A DNA stretch of 64,000 nucleotides, from positions 1 to 64,000 of the forward strand of contig NZ_JAUYOJ010000126.1 of the NCBI RefSeq assembly GCF_030697925.1, written 5' to 3'. Position numbers and translations under genes: made by a program. This DNA comes from Phenylobacterium sp. GTDB lineage: Bacteria > Pseudomonadota > Alphaproteobacteria > Caulobacterales > Caulobacteraceae. Each line of letters opens with the position of its first letter. Position 1 is the stretch's first letter. Positions 41,317 through 50,490 of the stretch are shown in pieces. Below the pieces are notes generated by a model that had not been told where the DNA came from, ran no database searches, and saw only the letters and a list, made by a program, of their open reading frames with translations.

Positions 41317-42263
41317 AGCTGGCTCCCCGCCGCCAGAGACTGGTCGCGGACCGCCTGGGCCACCTGCTTGACCTGGTCGTTCTCCGCGCGGCGCTTGGCG
41401 ATCTCCTCGGCGGAAAGCGCCGCCACGTTCATGAATCCGACGCGCCAGGTCGCCGGACCCGGCCAGCGCAAAGGGTTCTGGATGGTTGTGCGCGGCGCTG
41501 GCGCGGTTTCGAGCGTCCGAAGCGCCAGTTCCAGGGTGGCGTCCTGCGAGGCGAGGTCGTTTGGCCGCGCCGCCGCATTGCCCAACGGAAAGTCGCTGAA
41601 CAGGAAGCGCGGGACACCGCAATGCTCGACGATGTCCTTGGCCGCGCCCATGACCACCGTCGGGATGCCGTCGGCTTCCAGGGCCCGGGCCATCAGGCTC
41701 ATGGTCTGATGGCAGACGGGACAGTTCGGCACGAGGATCGCCGCCTCAGCGCCGTCCTGGCGGCAGCGCCGCAGAACCTCCGGCGCGTCAACTTCGATCG
41801 TATGGCGCTGGCTGCGGTTCGTCGGCACGCCATGGAAGCGGGCCGTGAGCCCGCCCACGCGGCCGGCAGCGACGGCGCGTCGTAGCGCCGGCAGCGGGAA
41901 CCAGCAGCTGGAATCGTCGCTCAGGTGCGCCCGATCCACGCCCACGTGGGACACCCGCAGGTCATGGTCGCACGCGGTTTCGCCGGAATAGACTTCGTAG
42001 AACTTGGCGGCGGCGTTGTAGGGGGCCTTGGCGCTCTGGTCGCCCCTGTCTTCGCGGAAGGGGGCCGCGGTGGTGAGCAGCGCGATCCTGGCCTCGGCCA
42101 AGGGTTTTTCGAGCGGCGTGAAAGGCACGTCTGCGTAGTGGGCGTACCGATAGGGATTGCCGTATCCCAGGGTCTCGTACCAGGCGTGCGTCCGGTCGAT
42201 GTAGCGTATGGGCTGATCGTCGTCGGGGCTGAAACCCAGGTGGTCGTCCGCCGGCGAGGTCAT
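41313..42263 (-). CDS. GrdB-like (glycine/betaine/sarcosine reductase selenoprotein B family-like) protein
   Basis: 316 aa; RYIDRTHAWYETLGYGNPYRYAHYADVPFTPLEKPLAEARIALLTTAAPF...ILVPNCPVCHQTMSLMARALEADGIPTVVMGAAKDIVEHCGVPRFLFSDFPLGN. Confidence 0.65.
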   Translation of the reverse strand: MTSPADDHLGFSPDDDQPIRYIDRTHAWYETLGYGNPYRYAHYADVPFTPLEKPLAEARIALLTTAAPFREDRGDQSAKAPYNAAAKFYEVYSGETACDHDLRVSHVGVDRAHLSDDSSCWFPLPALRRAVAAGRVGGLTARFHGVPTNRSQRHTIEVDAPEVLRRCRQDGAEAAILVPNCPVCHQTMSLMARALEADGIPTVVMGAAKDIVEHCGVPRFLFSDFPLGNAAARPNDLASQDATLELALRTLETAPAPRTTIQNPLRWPGPATWRVGFMNVAALSAEEIAKRRAENDQVKQVAQAVRDQSLAAGSQL

Positions 42264-42504
42264 GAAGGCGCTCCCACAGCCGATATGGCGGCTGACGCGG
42301 GTGGCGCCGACGCCGGATCAGTGCCGCCGCGCCGCGCGCGGGGCGGTGGGCGAAAGGTCAGCTGCGGGCCGTGTGGCGGCTGCGGCCGCGAAAACACGGG
42401 GCACGCGGGGGGCGACAAGGCCGCGCCGACCGCTTCAAGCCAGGCGGGCGTCCCCCAGGACTCGGATAGCATCAGGAATCTCCCGCTGAACGTCTCGATT
42501 GTGG

Positions 42505-42541
42505 GTATCATTATTTGATACTAGCAATCGTATATTGACAC
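42505..42541. promoter_or_regulatory. Composite operator site 3 (divergent intergenic region)
   Basis: GTATCATTATTTGATAC-tagcaatc-GTATATTGACAC; between GrdB-like gene (-) and OYE-like gene (+). Confidence 0.72.
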
Positions 42542-42596
42542 AACCAATATCTCAGTCCGTGGTGTGAGGCAACACAGATCAACGCCGCGGGAGCCA

Positions 42597-43820
42597 ATGC
42601 CAGCCTCACCTGCCGATTGCCGACAAACGGAGGTCTGTGACCGCCCGCGCCAGATCGAGGCTGCGATTGCTCCGCTCTTCGAGCCCTTCACGGTCAATGG
42701 TCTGACCCTGCCCAACCGCATCGCCATGGCGCCGATGGGCCGGCACTTTTCGCGGGATGGCCGACCCAGCGACGACTACGTGGCCTACTATGCGCGCCGC
42801 GCCGCCGGCGGTGTCGGACTCGTAACCAGTGAGGCCACGCCCGTTCCGCATCCGGCGGCGGCGCACGCTCCCACCTACAGCGCCTACCATGGCGAAGGCC
42901 CGCTCTCGGTCTGGGGCCGTGTGCCGGCGGCGGTGCAGGGCGCGGGCGGCAAGTACATGCAGCAGCTGTTCCATGTCGGCGGCCTGCGCCGAGCCGGGGA
43001 CCTGCCCCACCCGGACGCCCCGGCCGTCAGCCCATCCGGGCTCTACCAACCCGCCACGGGGACAGGCGAGCCTCCGCAGCTGAACGGCCGGCCGGCCACC
43101 GAGTCCGAGTTGGCAGACGTTGTCACCGCGTTCGGTCAGGCCGCCGCCGACGCGCAGCGCCTGGGATGCGACGGCGTGAACCTGCATGCCGCCCACGGAT
43201 ATCTGCTCGACCAGTTCCTCTGGCCGACCCTTAACCGGCGCGAGGATGGTCATGGGCGGGCGCATCCAACACGCCTCGCCGAAGAGGTCGTACGCGAGGT
43301 TCGCCGCCGGGTCGGGCCGGCGTTCCCCATCTTCCTGCGCATCTCACAGTGGAAGCAGCAGGACTATGCCGCCCGTCTCTGGGAGGAGCCCAAGGCGCTC
43401 GAAGCCTTCCTTCGCCCCCTGATCGACGCAGGCGTCGATCTGTTCGACTGTTCGACCCGCCGGTTCTGGACGCCCGAGTTCCAGGGCAGCGACCTCAATC
43501 TCGCCGGTTGGGTGAAGAAACTGTCCGGCGTCCCCACCATGACCGTCGGCTCGGTCGGCCTGGACCGCGACTTGTTCGAGGCCGGCGTCCGACGACCGGA
43601 GGCGGATGACGGGCCTTCGCCAAACACGGGCGGCCTGGGCGACTTCGCCGGGCCCGCGAGCCTTGATAGGGTGGTCGCGATGCTTGAGCGCAGCGATTTC
43701 GACCTCGTCGCCGTCGGCCGGGCGCTCATCAGCAACCCTAACTGGGCCAACGACATCCGGGCCGGCGCGACCGATCGCATCCGCGCCTTCGAGAAAGTTC
43801 ATTTGGCCAGCCTGGAGTAG
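42597..43820 (+). CDS. NADH:flavin oxidoreductase / old yellow enzyme family protein
   Basis: FTVNGLTLPNRIAMAPMGRHFSRDGRPSDDYVAYYARRAAGGVGLVTSEATPV; CDGVNLHAAHGYLLDQFLWPTLNRRED. Confidence 0.93.
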   Translation: MPASPADCRQTEVCDRPRQIEAAIAPLFEPFTVNGLTLPNRIAMAPMGRHFSRDGRPSDDYVAYYARRAAGGVGLVTSEATPVPHPAAAHAPTYSAYHGEGPLSVWGRVPAAVQGAGGKYMQQLFHVGGLRRAGDLPHPDAPAVSPSGLYQPATGTGEPPQLNGRPATESELADVVTAFGQAAADAQRLGCDGVNLHAAHGYLLDQFLWPTLNRREDGHGRAHPTRLAEEVVREVRRRVGPAFPIFLRISQWKQQDYAARLWEEPKALEAFLRPLIDAGVDLFDCSTRRFWTPEFQGSDLNLAGWVKKLSGVPTMTVGSVGLDRDLFEAGVRRPEADDGPSPNTGGLGDFAGPASLDRVVAMLERSDFDLVAVGRALISNPNWANDIRAGATDRIRAFEKVHLASLE

Positions 43821-43833
43821 TTGCGGTGGTCAC
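43735..43833. repeat. Direct repeat copy 1 (3' end of OYE gene)
   Basis: accctaactgggccaac...gcgaccgatcgcatccgcgccttcgagaaagttcatttggccagcctggagtagttgcggtggtcacc; imperfect copy at 44837-44935. Confidence 0.85.
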
Positions 43834-43933
43834 CACCAATAGGCTTCCGCTTCGAAGCCGCCGCGGGCGCCGCCGAGCCCGTACTGGCCGCGCCGCAGGC
43901 TCGGCCGTCCTGACGCCGGATCCCGGAGGAACC

Positions 43934-44827
43934 ATGCGCTTCATCAGCTATCGATCGTCCGGCGCTGAAGGCCTGGCTGTGGCTGCGGCCGACGGGTACC
44001 GGGGGCTCTCCACCGCCGCGCTGGGCGCGGATCTCAAGGCGCTGATGGCGCGCGGCCCGGACGCGCTTCTCAGGGCGGCGGCGCAGCTCGCGGGCGGGGA
44101 GGTCATCGACCTCGGTCAGGTGACCCTACTCCCCCCGATCCCCTCGCCGGACAAGATCATCTGCATCGGGCTCAATTATGCGGACCACTCGAAGGAGAGC
44201 GGCTTCGAGCCGCCCGCCTATCCAACGGTCTTCGCCCGCTACGCCACGAGCCTCGTGGCGCATGGGGCGCCGATCATCCGGCCGGGCTGCTCAGAACAGC
44301 TCGACTACGAGGGCGAACTGGCGGTGATCATCGGCCGGGGCGGCCGCCACATCCGCGAAGAGGACGCGCTGGACCACGTCGGCGGCTACTCCGTTTTCAA
44401 CGACGGCTCGATTCGCGACTACCAGTTCAAGTCGCCACAGTGGACGGTCGGCAAGACCTTCGATGCGACCGGCGGATTCGGGCCGGAACTGGTCAGCCCC
44501 GATGAACTGCCGCCCGGCTGCAAGGGCCTGCGGTTGGAAACCCGTCTCAACGGTGAGGTCGTGCAGAGCGCTTCGACCGATGACCTCATCTTCGATGTGG
44601 CCCGGCTCATCGCCATTCTCTCGGAGGCGATTACGCTGGCCCCCGGCGATGTCATTGTCAGCGGCACGCCGGCGGGCGTCGGCCTCGCCCGCAAGCCACC
44701 GCTCTGGATGAAGCCGGGGGACGTCTGCGAAGTCGCCGTGGAGCGCGTCGGCCGGCTTATCAATCCAATCGGAGAGGAAACGGCCTCCGCCGCATGGCCC
44801 GCGGCGCATGAGGCGCAAGGGAGATGA
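43934..44827 (+). CDS. Fumarylacetoacetate hydrolase family protein
   Basis: MRFISYRSSGAEGLAVAAADG; PSPDKIICIGLNYADHSKESGFEPPAYPTVFARYATSLV; ELAVIIGRGGRHI; VSGTPAGVG. Confidence 0.93.
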   Translation: MRFISYRSSGAEGLAVAAADGYRGLSTAALGADLKALMARGPDALLRAAAQLAGGEVIDLGQVTLLPPIPSPDKIICIGLNYADHSKESGFEPPAYPTVFARYATSLVAHGAPIIRPGCSEQLDYEGELAVIIGRGGRHIREEDALDHVGGYSVFNDGSIRDYQFKSPQWTVGKTFDATGGFGPELVSPDELPPGCKGLRLETRLNGEVVQSASTDDLIFDVARLIAILSEAITLAPGDVIVSGTPAGVGLARKPPLWMKPGDVCEVAVERVGRLINPIGEETASAAWPAAHEAQGR

Positions 44828-44836
44828 ACCATGGCG

Positions 44837-44935
44837 ACCCCAACTGGGCCAACGGCAGCCGAACCGGCGCGACCGATCGCATCCGCGCCCTCGAAAAGGT
44901 TCACCTGGCCGACCTGGAATAGTCGCGGTGGTCGC
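44837..44935 (+). pseudogene. Remnant 3' end of a second OYE gene (direct repeat copy 2)
   Basis: Frame reads DPNWANGSRTGATDRIRALEKVHLADLE*, matching NPNWANDIRAGATDRIRAFEKVHLASLE* of the intact gene. Confidence 0.8.
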
Positions 44936-45001
44936 CGCTGACAGGTGCGCGCAATGGCGCAGAGCAGAAGAGACAAGGGCCGCAAAGGCCAGGGGAGAAA
45001 G

Positions 45002-46072
45002 ATGATGTGGCTTGAACCTGCGCGCGCGGGTCGCGCGCTTTCGGAGGGGGCCACGAACGCGCCCCCGCCGGGACTGTTGTCGACGGCCTATGCCCAAACC
45101 TATCTCGGCGCGCCCCTGACTCGCCGGCTGATGCGAGAGGCCGGCCTTTGGCCGGATGGCACCCTGGCGCCCCCCACGATCAGCAAGGTGGCGTTCTGGC
45201 ATCTTTGTGTCGCCGCGATGGAGCTGACGGGCGATGAGTCCAATGGGTGCGCGGCCAGGCCCGTGGCGCGATGGACCTGGGCCACCGTGTTCTCGGCCGT
45301 CAATCAGATGGACACCCTGGGCGAGGGCCTGCGAAAGCTGGCGGAGCTGAGCGCCATCATTCCCGCGGAGATCGAGATTTCCTTGACCCACAGCGCGGCG
45401 GGCGCGCACCTCAATTTCCGATCGACGGGAACTGGAGGCGATGCCGCCCGTCGTGAGTGCTACGTCGAGAGCATCGCGCTTGCGTTTCACTGTGTGTTGC
45501 TGTGGGTCACGGGCGAGCCCCTCCGGCCCGTGCAGGTTCGGCTGTCCGAGCGCCTTGCCGACGCGCACGGAAGCCTCCTCTCCGGCTTGAGCCGGCGGCG
45601 GACGCGCCAGAAGGATGGCGTGACCGTGGTCTATCCGCGCGCCGACCTCGAGAAGCCGCTTGGGGTTCGAAAGTATCGGGCTTGGTGCAGCCACGAGACG
45701 AGCACCTTCCTGCAGTTCGTGGCGCTTCTGGACTATGAAGTCCACGACCGTGAGTGTCCGACCGTCGAGCAGGTCCAGCAGTTGATCGCCGGCCAGCCGA
45801 TCTCGCAGTCGGATGCGGCGCGCAGTCTTGGCCTGAGCACCGCGACGCTTCGCCGACGCCTCGCGGACGCCGGGACGAGTTTTCGAGACATCTCGAAGGC
45901 CGCCAAACTTCGGCAGCTGCTTCGGCTGCTGGCCTCGGACGACAATCTCGACGACGTGGCGGCCGAACTCGGTCTCTCCGATCGCAGAAGTCTCTGGCGC
46001 GCCTGCCACGCCTGGCTGGGTGTCTCGCCCAGCATCTACCGCGCCAACCGCCGAACGGAGATCGCCGCCTAG
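45002..46072 (+). CDS. AraC family transcriptional regulator
   Basis: C-terminal HTH SQSDAARSLGLSTATLRRRLADAGTSFRDISKAAKLRQLLRLLASDDNLDDVAAELGLSDRRSLWRACHAWLGVSPSIYR; RBS ggggagaaag. Confidence 0.85.
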   Translation: MMWLEPARAGRALSEGATNAPPPGLLSTAYAQTYLGAPLTRRLMREAGLWPDGTLAPPTISKVAFWHLCVAAMELTGDESNGCAARPVARWTWATVFSAVNQMDTLGEGLRKLAELSAIIPAEIEISLTHSAAGAHLNFRSTGTGGDAARRECYVESIALAFHCVLLWVTGEPLRPVQVRLSERLADAHGSLLSGLSRRRTRQKDGVTVVYPRADLEKPLGVRKYRAWCSHETSTFLQFVALLDYEVHDRECPTVEQVQQLIAGQPISQSDAARSLGLSTATLRRRLADAGTSFRDISKAAKLRQLLRLLASDDNLDDVAAELGLSDRRSLWRACHAWLGVSPSIYRANRRTEIAA

Positions 46073-46187
46073 GGCGCCCCACGGCCCTCCGGTGAGCGAA
46101 ATCGTGACCCTCCGATTGCGCAGTCGCGTCATCCCCACGGGCGAGACTCTCCGTCACCCTGCGCGAAAATAAGGCGGGGAAACGAAG

Positions 46188-48347
46188 ATGCATAAGACGT
46201 TCTGGTTCATGGGCCTGTCGGCCATGGCGCTTTCCGTGGCGGGCGGCGCGAGCGCCCAGGCCATTCAGACGGTCCCGGCCGCCGTCCCGAAAGCGCCGAC
46301 CGGCGCTCAGCTCGAGGAGGTGATCGTCACCGCCTCCAGGCGGAACGAGAGCATTCGCGAAACGCCAACGGCCGTGTCGGCCTTCGGCGGCGCGGCGCTG
46401 GCCAAGGCGCAGGTCGCCGACCTGTCCGACCTCGCGCCGATGACGCCCAACGTCCAGATCAGTTCGTTGAACACGACCTCGAACGTCACCATTCGCGGGA
46501 TCGGGAACAGCCAGGTCACCGCCGGATCGGATCCGGGCGTCGCCCTTCATTTCGACGGGGTCTATCTCGCCCAGTCGGGACTGGTCACGAGCACCTTCCT
46601 CGACATCAACCGGGTCGAGGTCCTGCGCGGACCGCAAGGCACCCTGTTCGGCCGCAACGCGACCGGTGGGGCGATCAATGTCCTGCCGAACCTTCCGACC
46701 GCGGACCTCAGCTACGGCGCCAACGCCACGCTCGGCGCCGACCCTGCCCTGGTCCGGACGTCGGCCTTCGTGAGCGGTCCGCTCGACAGCGCCGACGCCT
46801 GGCGCGGACGCCTGTCCCTGCAGCAGAACTACAACCAGGGCTTCGACAAGAACCTTGCACCGAACGGACCTCGGCGTCTCGGCGACCAGAACACCTATTC
46901 AGGCCGCGCCCAACTGCAGTGGCTCCCGAACGAGACCTTCACGGCCCGCCTGGAAGTGGAGTCGCAGAACGCCAACGACAACGGCAGCGCCTTCTACCTC
47001 TTCGGCACGCCTGACCCGGCGCAACCCTTGCCGGCGCAACTGCTGGGCGCGCCGACCGGCGACCCGGACAAGAACACCGCCTACGCCAACGTCGGCGCCC
47101 GCAAGCTCAGCTCGCGGTTCGTCCTGGTGACGACGGATTGGCAGGTCGCCGGCGGCGACCTCAAGACCTCGTATTCCTACAATCGGACGCGGCAGTTCAC
47201 CAACCTGGAGGACGACGGCACCCCGGTCGCCTTCGCCAGCGCCATCTTCCACCAGCACGCCCACCAGCACTATGCCGAGGCGCTCTACGCCTCCGACGCC
47301 AGCAAGGCCCTCACCTTCGTCGTGGGCGCCAACTACTTCCAGGAACAGGTCTTCCAGGACATCGCCGTCGCCATCAGTTTCCTCCCGGTGCCGGTGAACC
47401 TGCGCGGCGACGTGGAGACAAAATCCTACGCCGCCTTCGGCCACGCCCAGTACGCCTTCTCGCCCGCCGGCAAGGTGTTCGCCGGCGTCCGGTACTCGCA
47501 CGACGCCAAGTCGATCGATGATTTCAACAACTTCGTGGGAACTCTCTCCCAGTCCAAGTCCTGGGCGAAGGTCACCTACGAGGCGGGCCTGACCTATGAT
47601 CTCTCCCGCGCGATCACCGGCTATGTGAAATACGCCACCGGCTATAAGAGCGGCGGCTTCTCGTCCGGGTCGCTGGCGCCGGCGTTCAATCCGGAAACAG
47701 ACAAGAACATGGAGGTCGGGCTCAAAGGGTCCTACTTCGACGGCAAGCTCCAGGCGAACCTCGCCGCCTTCCACACCAAGTACGACAACCTCCAGGTCAA
47801 CCAGATCATCGGCGTATCCTCCGCGGTGACCAACGCGGCCAAGGCCACGATCGATGGCGGGGAGATCGAGCTGGTGGCCAGGATCTCCTCTCGCCTCCGC
47901 ATCGAGGCCAACGGCGCCTACCTGGACGGCAAGTTCGACAAGTTCCTGACGCAGGATTCGTCGCGGCCCGCCCTTGGGGTCATCGACCTCGCCGGCAATC
48001 GCCTCCCCGACGCGCCCCGCTTCACCGGCAGCGCGGGCCTCTACTACGACCTGCCGATCTCCAGTGGGATGCTCACGTTCAGCGGTCGATACGACTGGAA
48101 GGCGCGCCGCTACTTCAGCGAGTTCAACCTGCCCATCAACAGCCAGGCGGCGGCCGGCCGCCTGGATCTAGCGGTCAACTACGCCAGCCAGGACGAGCGG
48201 TTCACGGCCAGCCTCTTCGCCCGAAACGTGACCGACAAGCGGGTCCGCTCCCAGGAATATGTGATCTCCGCGATCCTGGGCTCCTTGGCCATCGGCCAGT
48301 TCGCGCCGGGCCGGCAGATCGGCGCGTCGCTCGGCTATCGGTTCTAG
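46188..48347 (+). CDS. TonB-dependent receptor
   Basis: 719 aa; LEEVIVTASRRNESIRETPTAVSAF; INRVEVLRGPQGTLFGRNATGGAINVLPNLP; C-terminal GASLGYRF. Confidence 0.93.
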   Translation: MHKTFWFMGLSAMALSVAGGASAQAIQTVPAAVPKAPTGAQLEEVIVTASRRNESIRETPTAVSAFGGAALAKAQVADLSDLAPMTPNVQISSLNTTSNVTIRGIGNSQVTAGSDPGVALHFDGVYLAQSGLVTSTFLDINRVEVLRGPQGTLFGRNATGGAINVLPNLPTADLSYGANATLGADPALVRTSAFVSGPLDSADAWRGRLSLQQNYNQGFDKNLAPNGPRRLGDQNTYSGRAQLQWLPNETFTARLEVESQNANDNGSAFYLFGTPDPAQPLPAQLLGAPTGDPDKNTAYANVGARKLSSRFVLVTTDWQVAGGDLKTSYSYNRTRQFTNLEDDGTPVAFASAIFHQHAHQHYAEALYASDASKALTFVVGANYFQEQVFQDIAVAISFLPVPVNLRGDVETKSYAAFGHAQYAFSPAGKVFAGVRYSHDAKSIDDFNNFVGTLSQSKSWAKVTYEAGLTYDLSRAITGYVKYATGYKSGGFSSGSLAPAFNPETDKNMEVGLKGSYFDGKLQANLAAFHTKYDNLQVNQIIGVSSAVTNAAKATIDGGEIELVARISSRLRIEANGAYLDGKFDKFLTQDSSRPALGVIDLAGNRLPDAPRFTGSAGLYYDLPISSGMLTFSGRYDWKARRYFSEFNLPINSQAAAGRLDLAVNYASQDERFTASLFARNVTDKRVRSQEYVISAILGSLAIGQFAPGRQIGASLGYRF

Positions 48348-48378
48348 CCCTCCGCACCCCCAGGAAGGAACGACAGCG

Positions 48379-49200
48379 ATGGGCCTTGATCCAAAGCATG
48401 TGGACGTGAACGGCGTGCGACTGGCCTACGTCGAGCACCGCACCGCGACCAGTTCGGCACCGCTCGTGTTCGTGCACGGCTATGCGTTGCGAAGCAGCGG
48501 CGACCTATACGAGAAGCTCTTCGCCCAACTGTCTCGCGAGTTCGTCGTCTATGCGATCGATCTGCGAGGTCACGGCGGTTCGAATGGCCCGGAGAGTGGG
48601 CCGTGGTCGCTCGCGGCGAACGCCGACGACGTGGCGAGCCTTGTCGAACAGTTGGGGCTGCAGGGCGCCGTGTACGCCGGGCATTCGATCGGCGGCTACA
48701 TCGGCATGCTCACAGAGATCCGCCATCCCGGGACCTTCTCGATTCTGTGCCTACTGGCGACGGGCCCCGCCAGCGGCGGGCGGAGCAATCCGGAGGGGAT
48801 CGCGGACACCTTCATCCAGCATGGCAGCGATCAGGCGGTGATGCGCGACACGCTGGGGCCGATGTACCTTCGTCGTGATCCGCGCGGCGCCAGTTCGGCC
48901 GCCGCCGCCTGCAGCGTCATCGCCCCCAGCGTGCATGAGGCCTTCTTCCCCGAATATCAGTCGGCGTCGCTCGAAGACCGCATTGCCGAGATCGGCTCCG
49001 CCGTCCTGCTGGTGAACGGCGCGCGGGACACGGTCGTCCCGCCGGAAGAACAGCACCTGACGGCGCGCGGGCTTCGCCGCTCCAAGGAAGTGATCTTCTC
49101 CGATGAGGGTCACATGCTGCCGCTCGAGGCTGCGGACCTCTGCGCGCGCGAGATCATGAACTTCGTCCGCTTCGATGCGCACAAGTTCCTCGCCACCTGA
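48379..49200 (+). CDS. Alpha/beta-fold hydrolase
   Basis: 273 aa; LVFVHGYALRSSGDLYEKLFAQLSREFVVYAIDLRGHGGSNGP; YAGHSIGGYIGML; VNGARDTVVPPEEQ. Confidence 0.92.
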   Translation: MGLDPKHVDVNGVRLAYVEHRTATSSAPLVFVHGYALRSSGDLYEKLFAQLSREFVVYAIDLRGHGGSNGPESGPWSLAANADDVASLVEQLGLQGAVYAGHSIGGYIGMLTEIRHPGTFSILCLLATGPASGGRSNPEGIADTFIQHGSDQAVMRDTLGPMYLRRDPRGASSAAAACSVIAPSVHEAFFPEYQSASLEDRIAEIGSAVLLVNGARDTVVPPEEQHLTARGLRRSKEVIFSDEGHMLPLEAADLCAREIMNFVRFDAHKFLAT

Positions 49201-49237
49201 TCGGCTTGAACCGCAGCTTGGGACGACGGAGTCGGAC

Positions 49238-50347
49238 ATGGACATCTTGGAGGCGCTTGGAGCGCCCTTTCAGCACAAGTCGCTGAACCTAGCGAACCGC
49301 TTCGTCATGGCGCCGATGACGCGTCAGTTCGCGCCGGATGGAGCGCCGACGACGGACATGGCCGACTACTACCGTCGGCGCGCCGAAGGCGGCGTGGGTC
49401 TGATCATTTCCGAGGGCGTTGGGCTGGACCGGTTGAGCTCGCGGAACATGTCCAGAATCCCGAAGTTTCATGGACGCGAGCCCCTGGCCGGTTGGGCTCG
49501 GATTCTTGAGGGGGTTCACCAGGCGAAGGGGGCAATGGCCCCCCAGCTATGGCATGTGGGCGGCGTACCCGACTTCTACGAGCCCTCGACCGAGACGGAC
49601 GGCTTGGAGTCCCCCTCGGGGTTGATCGGCCCGAACCTCCCGGGCGGCCGACCCATGACGCAGGAGGATATCGCCGACGTTGTGGCGTCCTTCGGGCGGG
49701 CGGCCGCGGACGCCAAGCGGCTGGGTTTCGACGCCATCGAGGTCCATGCCGCACACGGCTACCTGATCGACCAGTTCTTCTGGTCTGAAACCAATCGGCG
49801 GTCCGATCGCTTCGGCGGCCCCACGGTGCAGGACCGCGCGCGCTTCGGCGCCGATGTCGTGCGCGAACTTCGCAAGGCGGTCGGATCCGAGTTGGCGCTC
49901 ATCCTGCGGGTCTCCCAATGGAAGACCAACTTCTACGAAACGAAGATCGCGCGCGATCCTGGCGAACTGGAATTGTGGCTCGGCCCGTTGGCGTCGGCAG
50001 GCGTGGACATATTCCACTGTTCCCAACGACGATTTTGGGAGCCTGAGTTCCCCGGCTCGGACCTCAATCTAGCGGGATGGGTCAAGAAGGCGATCGGGAC
50101 ACCGACAATCACCGTGGGTTCGATCGGTTTGAGCCGGGATGTGATGTCGGACTTCGGTGGCGGCGAGTCGCTTGTCAATCTCGGCTCTTTGCAGGAATTG
50201 GCTCGAAGGTTCGAACGCGGTGACTTTGATCTCGCCGCGATTGGACGTCCGCTTCTGGCCGACCCCGACTGGCTGCTGAAGATCCGAGCGGGTCGCTTCG
50301 AGGCGCTGTCGTCGTACGCCATGGACGCCTCCAAGTTGCTCTACTGA
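49238..50347 (+). CDS. NADH:flavin oxidoreductase / old yellow enzyme family protein
   Basis: MDILEALGAPFQHKSLNLANRFVMAPMTRQFAPDGAPTTDMADYYRRRAEGGVGLIISEG; AIEVHAAHGYLIDQFFWSETNRRSDRFGG. Confidence 0.93.
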   Translation: MDILEALGAPFQHKSLNLANRFVMAPMTRQFAPDGAPTTDMADYYRRRAEGGVGLIISEGVGLDRLSSRNMSRIPKFHGREPLAGWARILEGVHQAKGAMAPQLWHVGGVPDFYEPSTETDGLESPSGLIGPNLPGGRPMTQEDIADVVASFGRAAADAKRLGFDAIEVHAAHGYLIDQFFWSETNRRSDRFGGPTVQDRARFGADVVRELRKAVGSELALILRVSQWKTNFYETKIARDPGELELWLGPLASAGVDIFHCSQRRFWEPEFPGSDLNLAGWVKKAIGTPTITVGSIGLSRDVMSDFGGGESLVNLGSLQELARRFERGDFDLAAIGRPLLADPDWLLKIRAGRFEALSSYAMDASKLLY

Positions 50348-50490
50348 GCGCAAGCTCATCAGCACTGAGGCTGCCGTGCGTCGGGGTCGCCTCCATCCTG
50401 GCCACATGGCCATGAGTGGAGACGAATAAGCGTTAGACTGACAGCACCGCCAACACCCCGACCGGCTTGTCCGCCGCTTCAGGGATCTCG

